NCBI GenBank assembly: GCA_016787725.1
Contig: JAEUTZ010000015.1
Coordinates: 62,001-126,000 of the forward strand
Direction: 5' to 3'
From: Cyclobacteriaceae bacterium
Lineage (GTDB): Bacteria > Bacteroidota > Bacteroidia > Cytophagales > Cyclobacteriaceae
Length of the DNA: 64,000 nt
Translations under genes and position numbers: made by a program
Part shown: positions 42,233-49,429 of the stretch, one piece after another
Position numbering within the stretch: position 1 is the first letter of the stretch
How the letters are laid out: every line of letters starts with the position of its first letter
The notes under the pieces: generated by a model
The model's database searches: none
Seen by the model: the letters and a program-made list of their open reading frames with translations, nothing else
What the model was told of the DNA's origin: nothing

Positions 42233-43111
42233 TTAAGAAGCTTTTAGCGCCTCAGCACCTGCTACAATTTCAAGAATCTCCTTCGTAATGGCTGCCTGCC
42301 GGGTACGATTATAGGTTAACTTCAACTCCTTCAAAAGTTCTCCGGCATTCTCGGTGGCCTTATCCATCGCGGTCATGCGGGCTCCGTTCTCGGCAGCATT
42401 GCTATCCAAAACTGACTTATACAATTGAATCTTCAATGCCTTTGGAACCAACCCTACCACAATGTCCTCTTGATTCGGAAGGTAGATGTAATCTGTTTCG
42501 GCATCCTTCACTTGCTTCTTCAACGGGAGCACAGGCAGGAATTGTTCTGTGCGCAGGATTTGCGTAGCTACATTCTTAAACTCATTATAGACAATCTCAA
42601 TCTTGTCGTACTCACCTTTTTTAAAGGCATCCATTAGGTACTCTCCCACCAAGGCCACACCTTCATAGGAGAGACCGTGAAAAATATTCCAGTAATCGCT
42701 CACGATTTTGTAGTTGCGTTTACTGAAAAACTCAAACGCCTTTTTCCCTAACGGGAGAATGGTGACATTTTTCTTTGCGTGTTGCCCAGCATAGTTCTCC
42801 GTCATCAATTTGATGGCAGCCTTGATAATGGTGCTATTAAAGGATCCGCACAGCCCACGATCTGAGCTGATCACTACCAGCAAGATCTTCTCCTCCGGGC
42901 GTTGCTGGCTATACCAACTTTGTCCATCTTGATTGGCTGCCGAAAGGTTTTGAAAAAGTTGAGTCATCTTCTTCGCATAGGGCCGCATTTGGGTAATACG
43001 GTCCTGCGATTTTCTCAACTTGGCAGCCGCCACCATTTTCATGGCCTTCGTGATCTGCTGGGTGGAGATTACTGAGGTGATCCTGCTTTTTACTTCCTTT
43101 AAACTTGGCAT
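42233..43111 (-). CDS. atpG: ATP synthase subunit gamma
   Basis: A 292-residue F1 central-stalk subunit. The N-terminal helix M-P-S-L-K-E-V-K-S-R-I-T-S-V and the C-terminal T-Y-N-R-T-R-Q-A-A-I-T-K-E-I form the coiled coil that turns inside alpha3beta3; S-S-D-R-G-L-C-G-S-F-N is the family signature. It is the last gene of the operon. A 72-base gap with a 10-bp hairpin separates it from atpA, and a terminator follows. No atpD or atpC comes after it, unlike in E. coli. Confidence 0.98.
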   Translation of the reverse strand: MPSLKEVKSRITSVISTQQITKAMKMVAAAKLRKSQDRITQMRPYAKKMTQLFQNLSAANQDGQSWYSQQRPEEKILLVVISSDRGLCGSFNSTIIKAAIKLMTENYAGQHAKKNVTILPLGKKAFEFFSKRNYKIVSDYWNIFHGLSYEGVALVGEYLMDAFKKGEYDKIEIVYNEFKNVATQILRTEQFLPVLPLKKQVKDAETDYIYLPNQEDIVVGLVPKALKIQLYKSVLDSNAAENGARMTAMDKATENAGELLKELKLTYNRTRQAAITKEILEIVAGAEALKAS

Positions 43112-43129
43112 ACTCTTTATTCTTCAAGA

Positions 43130-43172
43130 TTCAAGGTTCCTGATTCAAATTTCTGAACTGTTGAACCTTGAA
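43130..43172 (-). repeat. 10-bp inverted repeat between atpA and atpG
   Basis: TTCAAGGTTC (43130-43139) and GAACCTTGAA (43163-43172) are perfectly complementary, with a 23-base loop, inside the 72-base atpA-atpG gap. There is no T-run after it on the minus strand, so it is not a standard terminator. Confidence 0.7.
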
Positions 43173-43183
43173 ACTTTAAATGA

Positions 43184-44758
43184 TCAATACTTTGACGCTA
43201 ACTCGGTAGCTGTCTTTTTAACTACCTCTACATCTGCATCCTCAAATTTACCAGCACGGAAATTATCCAATACCTGTCTGTGCTGCGCCTTCATCAATCC
43301 GATAAACTCCTTCTCAAACTCCTTCACTTTGACTACCGGTACCTTATCGATGTAGCCTTTGGTGGAGGCCAGGATCATTGCAACCTGCTCCTCTACCGGA
43401 ACCGGTGCATACTGAGGCTGCTTCAACACCTCCGTGTTTCTCCGGCCCCGCTCAATGGTTAACTTGGTGGCCGCATCAAGATCCGAACCGAACTTGGAAA
43501 AGGCCTCCAATTCGCGGAACTGAGCCTGATCCAATTTCAAGGTTCCAGCCACCTTCTTCATAGATTTAATCTGGGCATTACCCCCTACGCGGGATACCGA
43601 AATACCCACGTTGATTGCTGGACGTATACCCGAATTAAAGAGGTTTGTTTCCAGGAAGATCTGACCATCCGTAATGGAAATTACGTTTGTAGGGATATAA
43701 GCCGACACGTCATTGGCCTGGGTTTCAATAATAGGAAGTGCAGTAAGCGAGCCTCCACCTTTTACAATGGCTTTCAAAGAAGGCGGAAGATCATTCATAT
43801 TGGCAGCGATGCCATCGTTGTTAATGATCTTGGCTGCACGCTCCAGCAACCGTGAGTGCAGATAGAACACATCACCCGGATACGCTTCACGACCCGGAGG
43901 TCTTCTCAGCAACAGGGAAACTTCGCGATAGGCAACAGCCTGCTTAGACAAGTCATCATAGATCACCAATGCCGGGCGACCGGTATCGCGGAAATATTCA
44001 CCGATAGCAGCCCCTGTAAACGGAGCAAAGAACTGCATCGGAGCCGGATCGGAAGCGGACGCTGAAACAATAACTGTATAATTCAATGCTCCGGCCTTCT
44101 CCAAGGTGGCCGCTACGTTGGCCACAGTAGAGGCTTTCTGCCCAATCGCAACATAAATACAATAGACCGGTTGTCCCTTTTCAAAAAATTCGCGCTGGTT
44201 AATAATGGCATCAATCGCCACAGCCGTCTTGCCGGTCTGACGGTCGCCAATGATTAACTCGCGCTGTCCACGTCCAATAGGGATCATCGCATCAATCGCT
44301 TTAATACCGGTTTGCAGCGGTTCATTTACCGGCTGCCGGAAAATTACTCCGGGAGCTTTGCGCTCCAAGGGCATTTCATACAGTTTCCCTTCAATCGGTC
44401 CTTTGCCATCGATGGGTTGTGCCAGGGTATTCACCACGCGCCCCAAAAGACCATCGCCTGCTTGAATGGCAGCAATTTGTCCGGTGCGCTTTACTGTGGC
44501 CCCTTCTTTGATTCCCTTTCCATCGCCCAGCAACACAGCCCCCACATTGTCTTCCTCCAGGTTCAACACCAATGCTTTGAGTCCGTTCTCAAACTCAATT
44601 AATTCACCGGCTTGTGCTTTGGTGAGTCCATAAATTCGGGCCACCCCATCACCAATGGTAAGAACAGTGCCTACTTCTTGTAATTCGGTGGCGGTACGGG
44701 ATTGTGAAAGCTGCTCGCGGAGGATAGCCGAGATTTCTTCGGGTCTGATTTCTGCCAT
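43184..44758 (-). CDS. atpA: ATP synthase subunit alpha
   Basis: A 524-residue F1 subunit with beta-barrel N-domain, P-loop G-D-R-Q-T-G-K-T, and the alpha-subunit signature [14 protein letters not shown]. Length and motifs are normal. It binds nucleotide at the non-catalytic sites. It follows atpH at 26 bases. Confidence 0.99.
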   Translation of the reverse strand: MAEIRPEEISAILREQLSQSRTATELQEVGTVLTIGDGVARIYGLTKAQAGELIEFENGLKALVLNLEEDNVGAVLLGDGKGIKEGATVKRTGQIAAIQAGDGLLGRVVNTLAQPIDGKGPIEGKLYEMPLERKAPGVIFRQPVNEPLQTGIKAIDAMIPIGRGQRELIIGDRQTGKTAVAIDAIINQREFFEKGQPVYCIYVAIGQKASTVANVAATLEKAGALNYTVIVSASASDPAPMQFFAPFTGAAIGEYFRDTGRPALVIYDDLSKQAVAYREVSLLLRRPPGREAYPGDVFYLHSRLLERAAKIINNDGIAANMNDLPPSLKAIVKGGGSLTALPIIETQANDVSAYIPTNVISITDGQIFLETNLFNSGIRPAINVGISVSRVGGNAQIKSMKKVAGTLKLDQAQFRELEAFSKFGSDLDAATKLTIERGRRNTEVLKQPQYAPVPVEEQVAMILASTKGYIDKVPVVKVKEFEKEFIGLMKAQHRQVLDNFRAGKFEDADVEVVKKTATELASKY

Positions 44759-44784
44759 AACTTATTAATAATTCTTAATTGTCT

Positions 44785-45345
44785 CTAAAATTCCTTTATG
44801 TACGGGTTCTCACTGAATTTTAACTTCAGTGCTTTGAGTTTACTGCGGACGGAAGCATCCACCTGCTGGTCGCCTACGTTCAGGATAAACCCACCAATTA
44901 AATCTTTGTCCACTTTTTCATCCAACTCCACCTGCTTCAGGTTGCTGAGCTTTCGTACAATGGTTTCAATCTCCATGCGAAGATTGGCATCCAGTGGTTG
45001 TGTGGTAATGACCGATGCCTTGCCAATGCCCATATAATCGTTATAAGCAGTATGAAACTCGGTGGCAATGGCAGGTAATAAGGGTTCCCGATTCTTCAGG
45101 GTAAGGATATCAATGATCGCCATGGTAAGTGCATGCACTTTGCCCTTGAAAAGGGTCTCCAGCACCACGCGTTTTTTCTCATGCCGAATAACCGGGCTAT
45201 TCAACATCAGGACAAACTCACGACTGGAGCGGCAAACCTGAGCAAACAGTTGCATATCGCTATGCACCGCTTCTACCGCTTTTTGTTCCACCGCAAGGCT
45301 TAGCAGTGATTTCACATATCTGGAAGCAACCCGGGAATAAGCCAT
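44785..45345 (-). CDS. atpH: ATP synthase subunit delta
   Basis: A 186-residue OSCP/delta subunit joining the peripheral stalk to F1. Start M-A-Y-S-R-V-A-S-R-Y-V-K-S-L-L-S-L-A and the C-terminal D-K-D-L-I-G-G-F-I-L-N-V-G are typical. It is 3 bases downstream of atpF. Confidence 0.96.
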   Translation of the reverse strand: MAYSRVASRYVKSLLSLAVEQKAVEAVHSDMQLFAQVCRSSREFVLMLNSPVIRHEKKRVVLETLFKGKVHALTMAIIDILTLKNREPLLPAIATEFHTAYNDYMGIGKASVITTQPLDANLRMEIETIVRKLSNLKQVELDEKVDKDLIGGFILNVGDQQVDASVRSKLKALKLKFSENPYIKEF

Positions 45346-45348
45346 GAA

Positions 45349-45843
45349 TTAGTTCAACTTAAGTTCTTTGATGTAGGTTTCTGCCAGCTCCTTCTGAGCC
45401 TTGTCATCCGACAGGTTTTTCTTAATCAATTTTTCAGCAATCTCCAGTGAGAACATCGCAACCTGTGCCTTCACTTCGCGCAAGGCCGCATTCTTCTCGG
45501 TATGAATGATTGCCTTTGCGTCTTCTATGATTTTATCCGCATTTTTCTTGGCATCAGCCTGGGCCTGGTCGTGCATCCGATTGGCGGCTTCGCGGGCCTC
45601 TTTCAAGATCTTGTCGCGCTCTTCGCGGGCTTCGCGTAAAAGTTTTTCATTGTCGGCCTTCAGGCTTGCCATTTCCTTTTTGGCATTCTCCGCTGAATCC
45701 AACGCTTGTTGAATAGAGGCTTCCCGTTCTTTCAGCGAGCCCAGAATAGGCTTCCATGCCAACTTGGACAGAAGAAGAAACAATAACAAAAAGACAAAGG
45801 CTTGCCAGATAATGAGGCCAGGGCCGGGGGTTAGTAAATCCAT
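45349..45843 (-). CDS. atpF: ATP synthase subunit b
   Basis: A 164-residue peripheral-stalk subunit: an N-terminal transmembrane helix (about 8-26) and a long charged coiled coil (about 35-160) rich in A, E and K. It starts M-D-L-L-T-P-G-P-G-L-I-I-W-Q. It follows atpE after an 87-base gap that holds a strong hairpin. Confidence 0.96.
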   Translation of the reverse strand: MDLLTPGPGLIIWQAFVFLLLFLLLSKLAWKPILGSLKEREASIQQALDSAENAKKEMASLKADNEKLLREAREERDKILKEAREAANRMHDQAQADAKKNADKIIEDAKAIIHTEKNAALREVKAQVAMFSLEIAEKLIKKNLSDDKAQKELAETYIKELKLN

Positions 45844-45885
45844 ACTTCTTTGTTTTTACTTCACTAGGTTGACGAGAATTTGGAT

Positions 45886-45923
45886 AAAAGACTGCCCCAG
45901 TCCAGTACTGAGGCAAGTCTTTT
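45886..45923 (-). ncRNA. Strong hairpin between atpE and atpF
   Basis: On the minus strand AAAAGAC-T-TGCC-TCAGT pairs with ACTGG-GGCA-GTCTTTT: 16 pairs with one bulged T and a 5-base loop, starting 7 bases after the atpE stop. It has no separate T-run. It is an RNA structure inside the operon and not a separate gene; a role in atpE mRNA stability or partial termination is inferred. Confidence 0.65.
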
Positions 45924-45930
45924 GTTTTCC

Positions 45931-46188
<258 letters not shown>

Positions 46189-46241
46189 TTAAGTTAAACA
46201 CGCCTTCGGTTACACACCGGAGGATTTCTTTAATTTATTTT

Positions 46242-47270
46242 TCAATGATCATGTCCATGGTCGGCCACCGCCATGCCAATGTACATCGATGAAAACATCG
46301 TGAACACATAGGCCTGGATTCCAGCCACCAACAACTCGATCAGGTTGATAAACAATACAATCAGCGATGATCCTAATCCAACCAAAATACTTCCGAAAAT
46401 AAACGTCAGACAGATCAGGCTTAATAACACAATATGACCAGCCGTAATCGCTACGAACAAACGAATCATTAACGAAAATGGCTTGGTGAAAATCCCGATG
46501 ATTTCTACCGGCAGAATAACAATCCGCAAAGGCAATGGCACACCGGGCGTCCAGAAAATATGACCCCAATAGCCTTTGTTGCCGCTGAAGTTGGTGATCA
46601 AAAAAGTAAATACCGCCAACGTCATGGTCACGGCAATATTCCCGGTCAGGTTACCGGCCCCTGGCAATAACCCCAATAAGTTTCCGAACAGGATGAAGAA
46701 AAACAGGGTAAGCATGTAAGGTAGGTACTTCTCGTAATGATGTCCGATGTTCGGCTTCACAATCTCATCGCGAACAAACAAAATGATGGGTTCAAAGAAT
46801 GACTGCAAGCCCTTCGGGGCTTTGCCTTGATTGCGCTGAAAACCCCTCGCCACGGAAAGGAAAACAAAAAGCAACAACCCGGCATTGATGAAGAGCATGG
46901 CTACATTCTTGGTGATGGAAAGGTCGAATACGGCCTTGCCTGAATCAGCTAAATAAATATGGTTGTGTTCCAGCTTATACCCGTTGTATTCCACTACCTG
47001 GTGGTGATCGTCATAGAAACGGCTGGACGAAAAGATGTCTAATCCCTGTTCTTCAGAGTACACGATTACCGGAAGGGGCAAAACCAACCAATCGGCAAAG
47101 TGCCATTGGTGATCGTCCATAACGTGATGCAGGATTACCTCACTGGCATTAAAAGGCTCGGCTTCATGTTCCTGCTCTTCAGCAGCCAAAACAGGTGAAA
47201 AAACGCTTGCAAAAACAACTAAAATGAAGCCAAAAAACGTTGACTTTGTTGCAAAAAAAGGCTTTTTCAT
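46242..47270 (-). CDS. atpB: ATP synthase subunit a
   Basis: A 342-residue Fo subunit. It has an N-terminal signal-like helix (cleavage near V-L-A-A), a roughly 100-residue His/Asp/Glu-rich periplasmic extension seen in Bacteroidota, then five to six helices with the essential arginine in S-L-M-I-R-L-F-V-A-I-T-A-G-H and the last helix Q-A-Y-V-F-T-M-F. It forms the proton half-channels against the c-ring. It has its own -7 box. Confidence 0.97.
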   Translation of the reverse strand: MKKPFFATKSTFFGFILVVFASVFSPVLAAEEQEHEAEPFNASEVILHHVMDDHQWHFADWLVLPLPVIVYSEEQGLDIFSSSRFYDDHHQVVEYNGYKLEHNHIYLADSGKAVFDLSITKNVAMLFINAGLLLFVFLSVARGFQRNQGKAPKGLQSFFEPIILFVRDEIVKPNIGHHYEKYLPYMLTLFFFILFGNLLGLLPGAGNLTGNIAVTMTLAVFTFLITNFSGNKGYWGHIFWTPGVPLPLRIVILPVEIIGIFTKPFSLMIRLFVAITAGHIVLLSLICLTFIFGSILVGLGSSLIVLFINLIELLVAGIQAYVFTMFSSMYIGMAVADHGHDH

Positions 47271-47302
47271 CGGAAACAGTACAGAGGCTTTTAATTGGAC
47301 TG

Positions 47303-47310
47303 CAAAAGTA
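47303..47310 (-). promoter_or_regulatory. -7 box for atpB
   Basis: TACTTTTG on the minus strand fits TAnnTTTG 32 bases before the atpB start. The -33 position reads TTTT at 19 bases and TTTG at 15, so the promoter is weak or atypical. Confidence 0.5.
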
Positions 47311-47384
47311 TCAATTATACCTTCTCAAAAAAATGTTTTGCTTGAATTTTGGGGCAATCAAAGGGCATTCAGGCGGTGGTGGAA

Positions 47385-47747
47385 TCACCCATCCCTTCTC
47401 ACTAAAAACAAGACCTCCAGGACTGTAAATAGTATGTAGGAAATGATAAACAAAGCTGCGCTTCCAAAAGCTTCGTTGGGAGAATCGATGACCAGAAAAA
47501 AAATGAATGCCAGACCCGCTCCCATTTTCAAGGCAATGGAGAGCAGGTAAAATTGAACGAAGACATCCGGCTGTTTTTTTCTCAGCCGCAGCAGGTTATA
47601 CCCAATTACCAAGGTGATAAACAAAATGAAGAGCAGGATTTCCATCCAAAACGCAGGCAACGGCCACCAGGCCTGACGGGAACCTAGGAAAACGAATGTT
47701 GCAACAGCAACAAACAAAGCGAGCATACTTGACAGGTAGCGGATCAC
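47385..47747 (-). CDS. Membrane protein of the ATP synthase cluster (AtpI-like position)
   Basis: A 120-residue protein with four transmembrane helices and few charged residues (R-L-R-K-K-Q in the loop after helix 2). It has the size and place of AtpI/UncI-type proteins but I cannot match it by motif. The start is GTG, directly abutting the stop of the AtpZ-like gene, so the two are translated together. It lies 114 bases upstream of atpB. Confidence 0.75.
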   Translation of the reverse strand: MIRYLSSMLALFVAVATFVFLGSRQAWWPLPAFWMEILLFILFITLVIGYNLLRLRKKQPDVFVQFYLLSIALKMGAGLAFIFFLVIDSPNEAFGSAALFIISYILFTVLEVLFLVRRDG

Positions 47748-47960
47748 TCAATCTTTATTAAGGGACCGGTAAAGCTGATACATGATCCCACCAAAAAGAA
47801 GAAATACAAAGGTGATCAGGAAAACAGGAAATTTCAGTTCAAAGTATTGGTCGAGTTTAATGCCCAGCCAGGCTCCCACACCGATGGTCACTAGCATTTG
47901 CAGTCCCAGTCCGCTGTACTTTAAAAACGTGTTTACTGGTTTATCGGGTTCTTTCTTCAC
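47748..47960 (-). CDS. AtpZ/AtpI-family protein
   Basis: A 70-residue protein with two transmembrane helices: L-G-L-Q-M-L-V-T-I-G-V-G-A-W-L-G-I-K-L-D-Q is the AtpZ/AtpI (ATPase gene 1) pattern. Such proteins help c-ring assembly or carry Mg2+/Ca2+. It is first in the ATP synthase cluster, with a GTG start, downstream of the bactofilin terminator. Confidence 0.85.
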   Translation of the reverse strand: MKKEPDKPVNTFLKYSGLGLQMLVTIGVGAWLGIKLDQYFELKFPVFLITFVFLLFGGIMYQLYRSLNKD

Positions 47961-47975
47961 AATGCAATGAAACTA

Positions 47976-48010
47976 TAAAAGCCACAACACTGCAGAACAG
48001 AATTGTGGCT
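47976..48010 (-). terminator. Terminator of the M23-bactofilin unit
   Basis: AGCCACAA pairs with TTGTGGCT (8 bp, 15-base loop), followed on the minus strand by TTTTATAG, 20 bases after the bactofilin stop. It separates this unit from the ATP synthase genes. Confidence 0.75.
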
Positions 48011-48029
48011 GACTACTGTTTCAAAAATC

Positions 48030-48461
48030 TTAGTTTGCCTGGGCCCCTTCAGGACGCAAGGCATGCATCCCATTGTTTTCGCCAATCTTTATGTCTTTGA
48101 TAATGGCTCCCATTTTACAGCTTCCGTTGAAGACGGCCCCCGGTTCAACCACTAATTTGCCCGTAATAATATCGCCATGAATTTTAGCCGTGGCTTTCAA
48201 TACCAACAACTCTGAAATTTCCAGTTTGCCCTTTACTTCACCTTCAATATCGGCATTTTGCGCAACGATATTTCCTTCGATGTAACAGGAGTGACCCAAT
48301 GCAATTTTGGATTTGGACTTAACACTCCCTATTACCTTTCCCTCAATGCGAATGTTGCCATACGTCTCAACATTGCCTTCCAGTACAGTACCTTTACCAA
48401 TAACGTTACTGGAATTGCTGATCTCGTCTGCTACGCGTTTCTGTTCTTTTGTTGTTAACAT
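48030..48461 (-). CDS. Bactofilin
   Basis: A 143-residue polymer-forming cytoskeletal protein with short disordered ends and a central right-handed beta-helix (about residues 18-118) seen as repeating I-x-G-x-V and I-E-G-N/I-x-G-x-I motifs. Bactofilins polymerise without nucleotide and often recruit cell-wall enzymes. It lies 12 bases after the M23 peptidase gene, the pairing seen for shape control in other bacteria. Confidence 0.93.
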   Translation of the reverse strand: MLTTKEQKRVADEISNSSNVIGKGTVLEGNVETYGNIRIEGKVIGSVKSKSKIALGHSCYIEGNIVAQNADIEGEVKGKLEISELLVLKATAKIHGDIITGKLVVEPGAVFNGSCKMGAIIKDIKIGENNGMHALRPEGAQAN

Positions 48462-48473
48462 GGCTGTGGTTTT

Positions 48474-49340
48474 TTAAAACGTTACAAAATCTTCCGGGTT
48501 AAGCGAGTTCCCATTGTACCACATTTCAAAATGCAAATGAGGGCCATCGGTCATCTCTCCACTATTGCCAACTATAGAGATTATATCACCGGCATTCACA
48601 AAACTACCAACTTTTTTTAATAATCCGGCATTGTGCTTGTATACGGACACCAAATTGCCCTGGTGTTGTACGGCAATCACATGGCCGGAGTCTTGTGTCC
48701 AGGATGCTAAGACCACCATTCCATCGGCCACGCATTTCACGGGTTCGTTTGTCTTGGCCACTATGTCTACTCCATAGTGCCCTTTCTTTATATCATAGTG
48801 ATCCGAAACAAATCCCGTGATGGGCGTAAAGAAAAACATCTCCTGCAACTCGCGATACTTGCCGCTGGATAGGGTTACCAGGGAAAATTCACTTTTCTCA
48901 AATTCTTGTCTGAACTGAGAATCGGATGCGGCTAACTTCATGTTTCCAACGGCCTTCACCGGTTGGTTGTCGCTACCAAAGGCTTCAGCCGGATCCGTAA
49001 ATCCAGTGGAAGTGTCTCCGCTCAATACCCGCTGAAAATTTTGAATAAACATATCCTTGCGATTTACTTCCACCGCCAGGGAATCCACCTTCAATGCCAG
49101 CTCGTATAATTTCTTATTAGCTTCCATTTGCGCGTGCTTGGGATCAAACCATTTGGCAAGCAACGTTTTTGACAAGAAGAGACTAAAAGCAAAAAGTAAG
49201 AGAAATACTGAAACTGAGAGTACCAATACTTTGGCGTAGGTAAACCCCAGGGTGGATTTCTCGGCCAGGTTCTCTTCGTTGCGAATCACCAACTGATATT
49301 TGGTGGTGAGGCGCTCGGATATGGTCTTTTTGGGTTTCAA
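48474..49340 (-). CDS. M23-family metallopeptidase (LytM-type)
   Basis: A 288-residue protein: an N-terminal cytoplasmic tail, one transmembrane helix (about 30-55), a short coiled coil, and an M23 domain (about 170-285) with zinc ligands in G-H-Y-G-V-D and D-G-P-H-L-H-F-E. It should cleave peptidoglycan cross-bridges or control a cell-wall amidase. It is encoded with bactofilin, probably its scaffold. Confidence 0.92.
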   Translation of the reverse strand: MKPKKTISERLTTKYQLVIRNEENLAEKSTLGFTYAKVLVLSVSVFLLLFAFSLFLSKTLLAKWFDPKHAQMEANKKLYELALKVDSLAVEVNRKDMFIQNFQRVLSGDTSTGFTDPAEAFGSDNQPVKAVGNMKLAASDSQFRQEFEKSEFSLVTLSSGKYRELQEMFFFTPITGFVSDHYDIKKGHYGVDIVAKTNEPVKCVADGMVVLASWTQDSGHVIAVQHQGNLVSVYKHNAGLLKKVGSFVNAGDIISIVGNSGEMTDGPHLHFEMWYNGNSLNPEDFVTF

Positions 49341-49393
49341 TGGAATATTTGTGCAAAATTAGATATTCCAGACGATTATAATATTGAATATCT
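49341..49393. promoter_or_regulatory. Divergent control region with three GAATAT/ATATTC arms
   Basis: TGGAATAT (49341-49348), ATATTCCA (49363-49370) and GAATATCT (49386-49393) give two overlapping 8-bp inverted repeats, centre to centre about 22 bases. The minus-strand -7 box TAATTTTG (49361-49354) of the M23 gene lies inside. The layout suits an operator between the M23 and SprE genes. Confidence 0.45.
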
Positions 49394-49399
49394 GTTTTT

Positions 49400-49407
49400 T
49401 ACGTTTG
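49400..49407 (+). promoter_or_regulatory. -7 box for the SprE/PorW gene
   Basis: TACGTTTG matches the consensus 22 bases before the TTG start at 49430. No clear -33 box. Confidence 0.45.
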
Positions 49408-49429
49408 TAATGGGAAAATAGGCTTTACC

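Noticed and set aside
46199-46226. Stem CCTCCGGT/ACCGAAGG between atpB and atpE.
   Set aside because: It has an internal mismatch and only about seven pairs; weaker than the two hairpins reported in this operon.
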